Shown here: in pieces, positions 45,508 to 58,300 of the stretch
Position numbering within the stretch: the stretch's first letter is position 1
How the letters are laid out: the number at the start of each line of letters is the position of its first letter
Assembly (NCBI GenBank): GCA_017506865.1
Contig: JAFCMP010000083.1
Span: 248,001 to 312,000, forward strand
Length of the DNA: 64,000 nucleotides
Origin: Tribonema minus
Lineage: Eukaryota > Sar > Xanthophyceae > Tribonematales > Tribonemataceae
Reading direction: 5' to 3'
The notes under the pieces: model-generated
Databases searched by the model: none
Seen by the model: only the letters and a program-made list of their open reading frames with translations
Told to the model about the DNA's origin: nothing
Position numbers and translations under genes: made by a program

Positions 45508-48500
45508 GTGGTTGTCGAGGATCGTTGTCACGGTCCCCGCGACGCACGCGACGGCGCCGAACGCCGCCATGAAGAACGCCCAGTAGAAGGGCCGGAACGC
45601 CGCCGCGCGCTCGCGCCTGGGGGCAGGGGGCGTTGAGCGGCGACACGGCGGCAGCAATGGAGACGTGTCAGTGGGCGGGGAAAGCAGAAATGTCGGAACA
45701 GTGGTCTCGTCCCATGGATGCCGCGCATATTTCTGCCCGGCGAGTAAGCGGATCGCCATGCTTGCAGCAAGTCCCCATTTTGAGATCACATCATTCACGT
45801 CATTCAATTATGTACTGAAGGCTCCAGTCTGCAAGCGCTGCCACGCACAGTGCCGGGCGCAGAATGCCCCTTACTCAAACGGCCGGAACGTAACTGCACA
45901 CGCTCGTGCCTGAGGTCATCATGCGTACACCTCCGCTGCTGGCGATAGCACTGGCCACGCAGACCAAGTAAGTAGGCACCTGAGTATCAAGTACCTCATC
46001 TGTACTGTCTGTCATGCCCACAAGCACGCAGGGACCATGAGAGGCAGCGCTCAACACCGCAAAAAAAAACCCCAATACAATTAGGTACACTTCAACATTG
46101 AACTCCAACTTCCACCAGTGTGACTCACCACGACGGCGCGTACGCGCCGCCCGCGCCCTTCCACACGAGCGCCGCCGCGCGCAGCTCCCCCTCGTGCGAC
46201 TTGAGGTACAGCAGCGACGGCAGTACGTAGCCGATGACGCTCGCGGCAAACGCGCCAAAGATCTCGAGCACTGCCCCGAGGTCGTCCGTCGCGAGCGCCG
46301 TGACCGTCGTGGCGGCCCAGATGAGGATCGTTATGACCATGTGGCGGCCGAGGCGCGCCTGGGGCGGGTAGGTAGGTAGAGATCAAAGATCAGAATCCGC
46401 ATGTACTCAGATGTACCCCTCGCGTGCATGTCGGGTACTGCGGCATGAGAGCTCGGGGCATCAGGACCCCCAGCGAACTGATGCGGGGTCCTCGGCGTCC
46501 CCGCCAGATCAGTAGCAAACAACCAGAATCTCGTTACATTCGACACTTCAACTGGAGGCGCGCAGAGCAGTAGCCATCGGTGCAGTACGAGGTGCAGATC
46601 ATCATTGTGTGCAGTACGAAGTGCAGATCATCATGGTATTTACGTATATTACCCCGAGGACGGTGATGGCCATGTGGCGGCCGAGGCGCGCCTGGGGGGG
46701 TAGGCGGGTGGCAGCGCGCGCCGGCGCGCGCCGGCGTGGTGAGTATGAGTCGATGAGTAATTGCTGTGCCCCCGGGGCAGGTACTTGCCCGAGCGCATGG
46801 CATTGTCCAGCGCTGATGGCGGGTGATGTACAGATCGATATGGGCTACGCGATGCATCGCTTTCGACGAGAACGGTAACATGTGGTTTGCGAGGTTCAAA
46901 TGCTTTCAAGGTGTGTTCGGGAACTATGAACCGGAGAACAGGGAGGTAGCAGCGTGCAGACGCGATGGTGTCAGAGCCTCAGTCATCGAGTCATCACTGC
47001 CTCCAGGGGTAGGCAGGTAACATTGGCCTGCACATGATGCTAGAACCTAGGTCACTGCATATCACTAAGATGGAGCTTGCGAGGGCGTCTGCAGCTAGCG
47101 TGCAGACGCGATGGTGTCAGAGCCTGAGTCAACGAGCAATCACTGCCTTAGGGGTATGCAGGTAGCATTTGCCCACACATGATGCTAGAATCGAAGGCAC
47201 TGCATATTGCCAAAATGGAGCCTGTGAGGTCGCCTGTGCCTGACGCGTGGTGAGGGCCCTGGCGGTCCAGCTGAGGTTGAGCGCTGCGATGACCGTGTGC
47301 ATACCTGAGGCGCGCAGTGACGTGCGCGATCGCGGACAAAGCTGCTCAAGCCTTCTCGCCGCAGTCCCCTCATGAAGCTGTTAACGCAGCACACGCCACC
47401 ATGAGCATAGTGATGCGACAGGCCAGCGGTTCGCACTGAGAGCATGCAGTAGGGAAGTACTCGTCGAAATCTGTACACATCCATACATGAAGGGGTGCCG
47501 CGCCCAGTGCCCGCGCGCAGTCCGAGAACAGTACCTACGCTTTTCGCGCCCCAAGCGAAAACAATCAAAGCACGCATTGATGAGATTTGATGTGTGTAAG
47601 CCAACTTCAAGGCATGTCGGCTAACTTCGACTTGAAGGCGGCGCGCGCGCACCTCCTCCCACCGCAGCAGCGCTCTGCATACGCTCGCGTCCAGCACGTG
47701 CCGCGCCACCACCATCTCCATCGGGTACGTGAGCAGCATGGCGACGGCGAGGAATGCGCGCGCCGCCGCCGCCGCCGCGCCGCGCGCGCTGAAGTTGTTG
47801 AGGATGTCCCCGCGCGTCTGGTCGCCGAACGACAGGTAGCCCAGGGTCGCCATGGCCATGGTCATGGCCCACGCGATGCTGAGGGACATGTGCGTGATGC
47901 TGCGCGGCGCGACAGGGGGATGGGGGGGGGGGGGGGGGGAGGGGGGGGGGGGGGGGGGGGGCCGGGCGGGGTAGAAGGGGGGGGGAGGGTCGATGGCTAC
48001 AGTAGGTTATTTGCGCGCAGGTTGTGCGAGCAAGAGTCACAGGGGGTGCCGCACTTGATAGCGAAAGATGGGTGGCAGCTCGCCGTGGCCAAGCGCTGGC
48101 TCAGCGATTCGCGTGTGGAACGGGGGGGGGCGGGGGGGGCGCACATGGCCGGGATGCGAGTCCTTATGTCAGGGCTCGGGCGACTGAATGATTGAGCCTC
48201 GTCCCATCAAGTGGTGGCTCAGAGTGTGGTGACCTGGGGCGGGGATGGCCATGGTCATGCAGCACAGCTCAGCATCTTGCCCGTGCTGTGCGCGTGCGGG
48301 GCTGGCGTCAGGGCATGAGCTAGAAATAGCTCAGCGGTCCATGCAACGGGGCACTGCTTCAGCCGTGAACTGCTCAGACAGAGTGGGGTCCTGGCACCCC
48401 ATGAAAGGGACGGCTACCCCGCAAGTGTTTACAAGCTCTTCAGCTCAGTGGCAAAGCCAGGATTGCCACAACTGCGACCCACAAGCACTGGACACTTAGA

Positions 48501-51500
48501 ACTATAAAAGTAGTAAATAGAACTTCTAGAAGTTCTATTTACTACTTCATGAGTTGTTGGTCATGCATGCGCACCTCAGTCATGTGCATGTGGGGGTTTG
48601 GTATCGGGGCAGGAGGGCCAGGAACAGCTCAGTGGTCAGCGCACCGGAGCGCTGCCTCAGTGACGGACCGCTCCCGCCGCATGCAACCAGCATTTGACAT
48701 TCAAAACAATGTTGCGCCATATCATTGTCTGTTGGTAAGTCACGCACGCGCACCTCGTTTGAAACCATAGTAAACAGTACCATTTGCCGGTCATGTATGC
48801 GCACCTCGTCCACGACGCGACGCTGCGCGCGCCCTCGCCGAGGCTGCGGTACACGATGAATGTGCTGCTCTGGCACACGAACGCGAAGGAGATGGCGCCG
48901 AGGCCCGCAAAGAGCGTCCCCCGCGCAAAGGTGAAGATGTCTGTCCTGTCGATGGTGTCGTACGTGCGTCCCTCCGCCGGCGCCGCGAACACCACGATCA
49001 GCACCAGCAGCAGCGTGCTCAAGACCTGTGCGGCGCAGCGAAGGGCGGTATTGAGTCAGGTTCAGAGCCATGGAATGTGATGGATTGCAAGGTCGAGTTG
49101 CAGAATACCGTGCGCATCCCCCTTCTCAAACACTGGTGTGCTGTGTTGCACATGCGTGGCCGATGCGCGGCCCTGGCGACGGCAGCGCCCTCGGAGTGCG
49201 CGTGTCACTAACCCTAACCCTAACCCTAACCCTAACCCTGAAACCTAACCCTCATCCTAACTCTCTGAACGCCGTCCCCACAATGAAAGCATGCATAACT
49301 AGCAGCATCAAATCGCCGCTGTAGTGGATGCGGCCGTAGCGGATGAAGCCGCGAGCAGATGATATAAGTTCTACTTGCATTTCGCCCCAGGCAAAGCGCC
49401 TCTACGTGAAAGCGCAAGCGGGTTCGCACTCACACTGATGAAGCTGGCAAAGCTCAGCTTGTGCAGGTCCCGGAAGGAGCTCACGGGGAGCACCACGAGC
49501 AGCGACAGCAGCGCGATGACGACGCGGCGGTCCGTCAGCGCTCCGCTGGCCACGCCGCACGCGCGCAGCACCTGCGGCACCGTGTCCCCTGCGGAAGAGG
49601 AAACAAAAAAGCGATAGCGTTCGGACAGCACGAACACAATATCAGATGATGCCACTGGTTTGGCCGCCGGCACATGCACGCAACACCTGCTGCACCGCGT
49701 TTCTGGCAAACCTGATAGCGTATGCAAGATGGCCGCAGGCACTGCGGTCAGATGACACACGCGTAACGGCGTCAGCGCCGTCTTGAAAGAAGGAAGGTCT
49801 GTGCGCGGAAAGGCGCGGCCTGTCGGCGGCCCGCATCAAAGAGCGCGCGCCGGTCCCCGCGCGACCGTTCACAAGAGCGCGCATGCGACAATGAGGCTGA
49901 CAGCCAGCACAGCGCCATCGTACATGAGGCACGTATACAACGTCGCGAGCAGCGGCTGTGGCAGCAGCGCGCAGCCGTGCTCGCTCTGGTGCCTGCAGCG
50001 GAAGAAGCTCCGCAGGGGGGGCGGGGGCATCCGCTCACCTATGATGATGAGGTACGCCGCCATGGCGCCAAACGCCATCACAAACGCGAAGAAGCAGAAG
50101 GTGTGGTACCCCGCGGCGCCGAACATGGCGCCCATGAGCTCCTCGTAATTGAGGCGCCCCGTCTTCTCGCCCGCCTGCACGAGCATCACGCTGCTCTTGT
50201 CGATGAGCACTGCCGCGAGCGTCATCAGCCCCAAGCCCTGCGAATGCGCGCAGACACCGCCGGTGTCACCGGCGTTGACAAAGTGTTGTTGTTGGTATAC
50301 CGCGAAGAGGCCTGCATAGAGACCTTGCATGCGCGGCAGACAGGCAGAGACTCTGAGGTATGTGGCACAGCAAAGTAGCTCAGATTGTGGCGCATGACGC
50401 TGCTCTTGTCAATGAGCATTGCTGCTAGCGCCATCAGCCCCAGGCCCTGCGCAAAATGCGCCGCGTGCGTGCACAGGCCGGCGTTGACAGAATGGAGAGG
50501 CTGTAAGGTGGGACGCACAGATTTTACTTCAGCGTACGGCGGGATGCACTGTCTGTCTTGTCGTCGAGCACTGCCACAGTTGCCTCCAGAGCCTGCGCGC
50601 GTACGCGAACCAGCGTCGACAGAAGCGGTCGGCGACGGCGAGTGCCTCTGATAATACTCGAACAACCGCGCGTGTGTGGACTGCCAGAGTGTCCGCGGCG
50701 CATGGTATGTAGCTCAAGGCGAGGCGCGTGCTGCTGCGGCGGACGAGCGCTGCCGCTGCTGTGTTACACTACAACTGACAGTTACACAACAACTGACATG
50801 CGTATCTGCCGCGTGGCACAGTAAAACATGTAGCTCAGATTGAGCCGCATGCTGCTATGTGGTCGATGAACGAGCACTGCTGCTAGTGCCATCAGCCCCA
50901 GGCCCTGCGGGACACGCGTTACGCACGTGCACAGGCCCGCGTTGACTGAAGCTGTCAGGGAGAGGCTGTAGGGTGAAACGATTTTGTCAATGAGCACTGC
51001 TGCAAGTGCTATCAGCCCCGGGCGCTGCACATGCGGGCCAGCACCGCCGTTGACACACTTGTGCTGTTGGTATGCCGCGGAGAGGGCTGTACTGAGACCA
51101 TGCATGCATGAACGGTTAGAGACTCCGCGGTACGTGGCACAGTGAAGTAGCTCAGATTGAGGCGCATGCTGCTATGTTGACCCTGAGGACTGCTGCAAGC
51201 GCCATCAGCCCCAGGCCCTGTGGGAAACGCGTCACGCGCGTGCACAGGCCGGCGTTGACGGAAGCTATTAGGGAGAGGCTGTGAGGTGGGATGGTTTTGA
51301 TGGTGAGCACTGCTGCGAATGCCATCTGCCCCAGGCCCTGCGCATGCGCGCCTGGCATTGACTCCGTGGTGCTGATGGTATACTGCAAAGAGGCCTGTGC
51401 TGAGAGCATGCATGCGCGGCGGACAGGCAGAGACTCCGCGGCATGTGGCACAGTGAGGTAGCTCGGATTGAGGCGCATGCTGCCATGTTGTCGGTGAGCA

Positions 51501-53572
51501 CAGCCACGAGTGCCATCAGCCCCAGGCTCTGCGCGAGCGTGTCGCGCGCATGCACAGGCTGGCGTTGACAGAAGCTTTTAGAGCGCGGCTGTGAGGTGGC
51601 GATTTTGTCGATGAGCACTGCTGCGAGTGCCATCGTTGACAGAAGTCATCAAAGCGAGGCCTGCACATAATCCATCAATACAGTCCACATTTTGTGTCGA
51701 CAGCAATGGCTTCTGGTGCAATTGGACGTGCATGCGTGGACTGCCAAGTGGTCCGTAGCACAGGGTGTATTTCAACGCAAGCCGGGATGCACTGTCTGTC
51801 TCGTCATCGAGCACTGCCGCGATTACCATCAGCCTGAGGCCCCGCGCGTGCGCAGACCAGCATCGACAAAAGCGATCAGCGAGTGCCTCTTACTTTGACA
51901 ACCGCGCGTGCATGGGCTGCCAGAGTGTCCGCGGCGCATGACGTGTAGCCCATGGCGAGGCGCATGCTGCTCCTGCGGACGAGCGCTGTCGTTACTGTGT
52001 TACACTAGCACACGTGTGCGCATCTGCCGCGCGCTGCCACCGCAGCATACGTTAGCATTCAACGGTACAAATGAGCGAGCGGGTCAGTGCAGAGGCGCAT
52101 CAGAACGCGCCCGCTGAACAGTGGCGGCTCGGGCGCATGGAGTCGGACGAGGCGCACCACCACATGCGCAAGCGTGTGGCGCACATACTTCAAGTGACTT
52201 TCAGTTGAAGTGGATCAACACCTACATAGCAGGTGCGGTTTCAAACAGAGACCGCCAACACTCACCGTCCAGAAGCCGCACTGCAGTATGGCAAACGGCA
52301 GGCCGATGATGCCCGCCCCCACGATGGTGTTCACCTGGAGCGCACGCAGTTGAGCATCGCTGCGCGTTCATTGATGCTGACCGGGCCGTGTGAGCAGAGT
52401 CGACATGCGGGGCAGGCCGCGCTCTTGAGCACTGGACCTTCTTCACAGGGCATCGTGATGGTGTGTCATCGTATTCCTTGAAAGGACTTAAGTGCTTCTT
52501 GAAGTATGTTTTCCGAGCTTTGAATGTCAAAGAACGAGGCAGCCGCCGCAACCTGTAGCTCATGCCACTTGACGTCGGATGTTGAGATCGCGTTCTGCAG
52601 CCCGTTAGCACCTTTTGGCACACCCCGAACGTTGCGTACATCAGTGTAGTTCACACTTGTCAGCGTAAGCCATATTGAAGTTTGCACACCTGGGCTCTCA
52701 GGCAGGCCATACGTGCATACATCATGAGCTGCACTAGGTACGCAGCAGGCGCTCCAATGCCCCCCCCCCCCCCCCCCCCCCCTGTGGGCTTGCGCGATGT
52801 GTCAAACGCTCAATCGCGCAGTATCAAGAGGTAAATGAATCATGCATGCATGCGCACGTGATATACAGCTCTTGAGGGTTGCAAACTCTTTACGGCGACT
52901 TCTCAATGCTGCTAGCTGTCACAGTAGTTAGAGCCTCCTGTTGTTCGTTCTTCAAGTAGGTGTCCATTCCACTAGACGGCTGATGTCTCACAACCTTGAA
53001 AATACTAAGGTGAACAGCAATTTCACATTTGGTTTGCAGACGCGTACGTGGATGAGCTTCTTTGTCAACTGGCGCTGCATGTACTGCAACAGGATGGTCT
53101 GGTCTTACTTTGCGTTTCTCATGATTGCCAGAGTTGATGCTGACTTGCGCGCGTGTACGCATGATTTGGAGTCACAAAGAGGCCCGTTTGAAGTGCCCTG
53201 TTGTGCTCAATATGTCTAGGAAATCAGAAAGGTGTGCTAGTGCAACAGCCTGCAATAGCGCAAACTGCGTGGTCAGCTACACGAACGGCTTTGCGCACGA
53301 CTTACAAAATTAAAGACGGCTCCCCAGTGTCCCGAATGCCCTTCCGGATATTCATTGTGCACATCATCGCTGCCCGCGCCGACAGCGACCCTCTCTGGCT
53401 GCACAGAGAACTCGACTCCTCCGTTGTCATGCCAGGCTCCAGCCAGCTCCTCGCTGCCAAAGCTGTTCTGCTGCGCCACTCGTGCACCTCGAGTGGCTAG
53501 TTGAAAGCCGAAGGTGGGTGATTGCGCAGGAGACCCATAGTCTGCCTTACGTGGGGTGTCATGCAGCATCAT
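45508..53572 (-). CDS. SLC38/AVT-type amino-acid transporter, 498 aa
   Basis: Eight exons on the minus strand, all phase-checked: 53572-53306, 52334-52266, 50237-50039, 49588-49434, 49025-48805, 47899-47653, 46358-46129 and 45616-45508 (499 codons with stop). The first exon gives an 89-residue hydrophilic N-terminus ending GHWGAVFNF, which splices to VNTIVGAGIIGLPFA, the hallmark first membrane helix of the AAAP/SLC38 family. Other family marks: AAYLIIIGDTVPQ, split by intron 3 with its Gly codon restored; GLGAISFAFVCQSS; ATLGYLSFGDQTRGDILNNF; and LLTYPMEMVVARHVL. About 11 membrane helices are expected. These proteins move neutral amino acids with H+ or Na+ across the plasma or vacuolar membrane; which applies here is not visible. 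Introns carry ghost copies, most densely before exon 3. Length and topology are normal, and this is the most secure model in the window. Confidence 0.94.
46640..46705 (-). repeat. ghost copy of the transporter exon 7 acceptor
   Basis: About 40 bp matching the real junction at 46330-46365 (ARLGRHMV; CCATGTGGCGGCCGAGGCGC on the plus strand), about 320 bp upstream in the intron. A weaker copy lies near 47230-47315. Confidence 0.82.
48508..48547. repeat. perfect 40-bp palindrome without loop
   Basis: Arms AAGTAGTAAATAGAACTT and its exact reverse complement meet at a central CTAG. AT-rich, inside transporter intron 5. No similar element is seen elsewhere in the window. Confidence 0.93.
49207..49250 (-). 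repeat. interstitial telomere repeats (CCCTAA)n
   Basis: About six to seven units in transporter intron 4; TTAGGG lies on the transcript strand. Confidence 0.9.
50390..51870 (-). repeat. up to nine ghost copies of the transporter exon 3 start
   Basis: The real acceptor and exon start (50190-50240, GLGLMTLAAVLIDK) is preceded in transcript direction by copies near 50390-50460, 50560-50600, 50860-50925, 50985-51035, 51170-51235, 51295-51350, 51490-51545, 51605-51640 and 51800-51860. Most read QGLGLMALAAVL. Units also share TTGACAGAAGCT-GAG and GCATGC-GCGGCGGACAGGCAGAGACT spacers. Confidence 0.9.
52760..52782 (+). repeat. 23-nt poly-C tract
   Basis: In transporter intron 1, but C lies on the non-transcript strand, so unlike most other long tracts here it cannot be a polypyrimidine tract of this gene. 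Confidence 0.7.
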
Positions 53573-55330
53573 GCTCCGACAACACCCAGCAAGTGTGTTT
53601 CTTGTTTCTTTGTTTATCGACTTCTCGTCGTCACTCAGTTAGGCCAGGTGATGTCGCCATAAGGCGGTGGATATCGATTCAGCATTGACAACACTCATCG
53701 TTCCGCTCCAGCAAGGGCATAATGTTTTAACTTCAACTCCTGAGAATTCGGTTACGGGATGAAACAGTAGTCGTGGTCGGGGTGTGTGTGTGTGCGTGTT
53801 GTGTGGTGGTGGTGTGTGGTGGTGGTGATGGGTGGGTGTGCTTTTTGTGTGAATAAGACTTCAACCCCAAAATGCTCATTTCGACTCGCTGCAACGTCAA
53901 TCATAGCTGGCCGGCCCAACTGCCAGTCGACCCTGCTTACTGCTCTTGCTCCCAGAGCGTCAGCCAAAGCGCGGACTCCTACTTCACGTGGACATGTGCT
54001 GGGCCTGTGTATACGATGACTTTGCAAGCCCTACGCGACATAACACCACCCAAACTGGGGGGCCATGCCTACGCAGTTTACAACCTGCAATGATGCTGTA
54101 GCTTGAAAAAATTCATGCTGGCAAACAGTCCCCACAGCAGCACGTGACACAGAGCCGAGTAAGACAGGTCCACCAGCAGCAGATGCGCCTGGAATCAATC
54201 GATGCGTTTGCAGGCTGACTACAGCGTCTGGAACTGCCGTGGGCCTTTGTTGAATCAGATGCAACCATCTCTGAAGGCCGATGCCTGCTGGCTGGACCAT
54301 GTGCCAGCCCCCGTGCTCAGCGAGCATTTTCCATGGAGTATCGCGATGTGCTGGTGCGGCGCGGTGCATCGCAAAGCACTGAGCAGGTCATACGCCGTCG
54401 CCAGATGCTCACCCTTTGGCAGGACAGTACAACACTGAGTTGTCACGGCGCACCATATCAAGAGCACTGCTTCCAGAAAGCCTGTGCAGCCTGAATATGG
54501 ATGCAGCAGCCTGCGCTGCAGCCGCCGTAATTGGGGGACACGGCCTTGGTCACATTAGACAGGCAGCCCTGGGGCGCTGAAGCTGACGTGCGTTACGCAA
54601 CAGCTGAGAGGCAATGAACATCTGCATCGATGGCGCAGAGCAACACGAGTGTTCAAACAACGCTCGAGTACAGCAGGTCTACTCCCTGTGTGGCGCTGCC
54701 AAAGAATTTCACATGGCGATACGCAATGATTTTATTGCTCCTTGAGCGGTGCCACCAGCTCCCTCGCGGCCAGCAGCGCGCCGCGCAAGACGCCCAGATC
54801 TTGCTCCACCTGGCGACATGGCAACGAGGGGAGCATTGCGTTGATGAGGCACACGAGCTTTATCTCGCAAGACGAGGAGAGTAGTGCATCAATGAGGTAT
54901 ATGATATTTTCACAATCATCCAGTTGCGAGCAGGAGTGCGCGCGCCTCTCGAGGTGCTCGGCAGCATATACAAGCGTCCCATGCAGTCAGTACAAGTACT
55001 TTCTGCAGGATCATGCACTTACTATGAACTGAGCTGTGTTCACATGACAGTCAGAGGCGTGGACAGCTGCGGAGCTGCGCTGGTTTTGCGTTTGAACATG
55101 CTGAAATCGAACCCACGTACTGCCGATGCAACTCATGTGGTCATTGCCCCTGCGGCTGTGCAATACCATGCCAAGCAAGCATCGCAAGAAGACAGCTGAA
55201 GGTGCTTGCACGCCTGGCGTTCCAAAACTCGCCGCCCAGTGCAATGTACCAAGCACTGTCGCCTATGCACATGAGTAGGTGATTGTTGCATGTTGCGGGC
55301 GTGAGCGGCGCTGCTGCGAACCCCAAACAC
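53573..55330. other. intergenic region (transporter promoter side, LdpA 3' flank)
   Basis: Contains a GT/GGT-rich microsatellite at about 53782-53842 just upstream of the transporter start. Short open frames here show no recognised domain or exon-like codon bias. Confidence 0.5.
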
Positions 55331-58300
55331 TCAATGCAACTGCCACGCAAATCGGCCAATGGGGCGTTGAACACGTGCCTTGGTGCAGTCGTCGGGCAGC
55401 CGCTGGAGCCAGTCGCTGACGACCTTGCGGGCGTAGCCGCCGAACGCCGCGCCGGACGCCTTGGCGCCGCCAGCGTCGCTGCTGCCCAGCAGGCCCATCG
55501 CTTGCAACCTGCAGACACACGGCATGCCAGTTGAGTAGAGTCCTTCGCACATATTTCACCACCTTAATGAGCTGCGTGTGAAGAGAACAAGGCGTTGCCG
55601 AATGCGCTGCGCCACGCTGCGCTGGGTAACACGTGCGGCACTTGCCCCCATGTTGCGATGCCTATCCCCCTCCGACCCCTCCCCCCCCCCCTAAACGCCA
55701 GTGCTCAGCAGGCGAGGCATCGGATGGCACACATGCGCAGCATCGACGGCTACTGCAGCAGCGCCACTACAACCACAACGAGCGAGCAAGTCGCAGCATA
55801 TGAACAGCGCTTCAACAATCAATAACACCGCCGTGCAGCCCCCACAATGATTTACGGAAAAAGCCAACATTTTTTTAATACATGTGCTGCTCCAGTACCA
55901 ACTTTGTACCATCTGAGGGCCGGAAATTAATGGTTCGTTTTTCATTACTTCTTCAAAAAAAGTAAAACAAAATTATTGTACTGTTCTAAAATCACCTAGG
56001 TACCGTCGCGGCGTTAGTGCCCCCAGCCAGCTGCACGTGGTGCCGGCCTGCGCCGAACGGCAGCGCTCCGCTCTTGAGAACTTTCTCCGCGAAGGCAACG
56101 CTCGCCAGCGCGGTCCCCTTGCCAATGTCGCCGCTCATGGGGCGCCCGTCTGTCTGCCATATGCGCAGGCCGACGCCGCCCTGGTGGTGCAACCCACATC
56201 GGCAACGTGGTATCGAATGCAGGAATTAGCGGGGTGCTGTTACCTTGTGTTGGTGGGGTGGTTGCCACGGGCAGAGTGCGCATCGGCAACGCGGTGCCGC
56301 ACGCAGGTGGTTGATGAGCATCAGCAGAGTGCGATTATTTTTCATTGACTCAGATCGGACGGTCGTTGCTGTAGCACGTGCACGCCGCCATGCAAAGTGT
56401 CAATGGCATGTGCAGTTGGTATATTTTTGCGTGCTACATGTCATGTTTCGAGAGGTTTTGGCAAGACACACTTGCAGAAAGGTGTCAAGGACTAAATGTG
56501 CACGGCTGTCCCTGGAGAAACGTCTTTTGAATGCTGCCACAAGAAAAGGCAATCACCACGGATACAATAGCTGAGCACCTGAGGAACTCTAAAGGCCCCA
56601 TTTTCATGGGTAAAAGGCACTGCCAGGTGCACAGCTCCTGCCACCCACTGTCCTGTTGTTCAATCCGCACGTGGCTCACTTCAGATCCTGGTGGGCTCTA
56701 TTTGACACCCGATGGGCAGTGTCGACAACGGTGCTAAGGTTATGATTTCGCTCAGCAACTACTGCGCGCGCGCGGTCTGCTGGGATGCGCTGCGCGTCTC
56801 CTCTGCCGGGCACTTCAAGCATAAATAACGGATGCGCGCACGCACCACGATACCTCAGAATACTACGCACAGCGCGTCTAGCAATGCGCTGCTGCTGCTG
56901 CTGACGCAGCATACACTCGTCCGCATTCTCACATTTTCTTATTTGCGTTTGCGTGCAGCTGCGGCGTTCTCCCTCTTACCTGCAGAACGTCCGCCCACTG
57001 CTGCAGGTACTCTGGGGTCTCCTCTCCCATGTCGGGGAAGCTGATCTGCAGAGGCATTGAAGTTGAAGTTGCGCCAGCGCGGCGGTGGCGTCAGGATAGT
57101 ATTTGCTAGTCTACAGCTCATCATGATGCGTTCAAGAACAACCTGCAAGTCATTGCGGCCATGCACATGTCGGCGTGGAGGCAGACAAGCAGCGAAGAAA
57201 TGCAGTTTGAGCCCATTGGGATGCCAGCAGCATAGCGGCTACGATGTAAAACGTGCAGCGGCGCGCCCGTGGGGTAGATGGTGCAAGAGCTGCCGCATGG
57301 TCGGCAATGCAGAGGAGCGCAGCGCCGTCTATTGGCGCTTGGCCAGCGAGGTACATATTTGTATACAGATTTGTACGCCATCTGATGCGCTGGCCAAGAG
57401 GGCAGTCGCTGCACTTCTTGCAGGCCTGCCGAGGGAGCGCACTCGCATCGCAGACAGATGCGCCTTTGGCGCTGCGTTGCTGATGCTTGACGCTGCATGA
57501 CATGAGTCACAACTAGGAATGCACGCCGTGCGAGCAGAGGGCAGGCTCTTCAGGATCTTCGGCAAAGGGAGTCGCAGAAAAAATGTACACGGACGTCAAC
57601 ATGAAGTGGCGACGCACCGCTGCCGCGTAACACACACGCGTCACATGCGGCACACGCAGAGCGCAGGTGCTTGGAGAAGCATCACCCGCAAATATATCTT
57701 GAGGGAATAAACATGCAAAGACTTCAACAACTTGAAGCGGCGACGCACCGATACCGCACGCAGCGTGGTGTCCGCCTCCGGCCCAATGTGAGCCCAGAGA
57801 TCGCGGAAGGCCTGCACGTCGCCCTTGGTGTGCACCTGAATGCAACACGCACGTTAACAGGGGGTCAGTCCAGGCAGGATTAATGCAGCCCGTATGCAAG
57901 GCCATGCAGGATGCCACAAATCAAGGGGGGGGGGGGAGGGGGGGGGCAGCTGGTATTGAGAAGCCATTTCATCCTCAGCATAGAAATTCATTCTCAGCTT
58001 AGGCATGTTGGCGAGGAGTTGGGGTGGGTGGGGGTCAATGACATCAAACACATGATTATGATACTGTAGCACGCTGGCATAATGTTGCGCGGGGTCGTGG
58101 CGATGCTCAGAAGCCCTTCTTTGTGTGACCACGTGATCGGCAACTGATGGCCAGTCACAGTGCGCCAATTGATGTCAGTAGAGACCTAACCCTAACCCTA
58201 ACCCTAACCCTAACCCTACTGCCAGGCTGCAGTTGGCGTGTGCCAGTTCAGCTTCAGCGCGAGTGAAACAGTCATCGAATCGAGATTGTTTGCACGCGAT

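Noticed and set aside
50390-51870. CRISPR-like or satellite interpretation of the regular repeats
   Set aside because: The repeats are diverged copies of an exon start in an intron of a eukaryotic gene, with no spacers of constant length and no cas genes.
53201-53500. Plus-strand 99-codon frame
   Set aside because: Overlaps transporter exon 1 in antisense; the minus reading splices exactly into the hallmark first helix.
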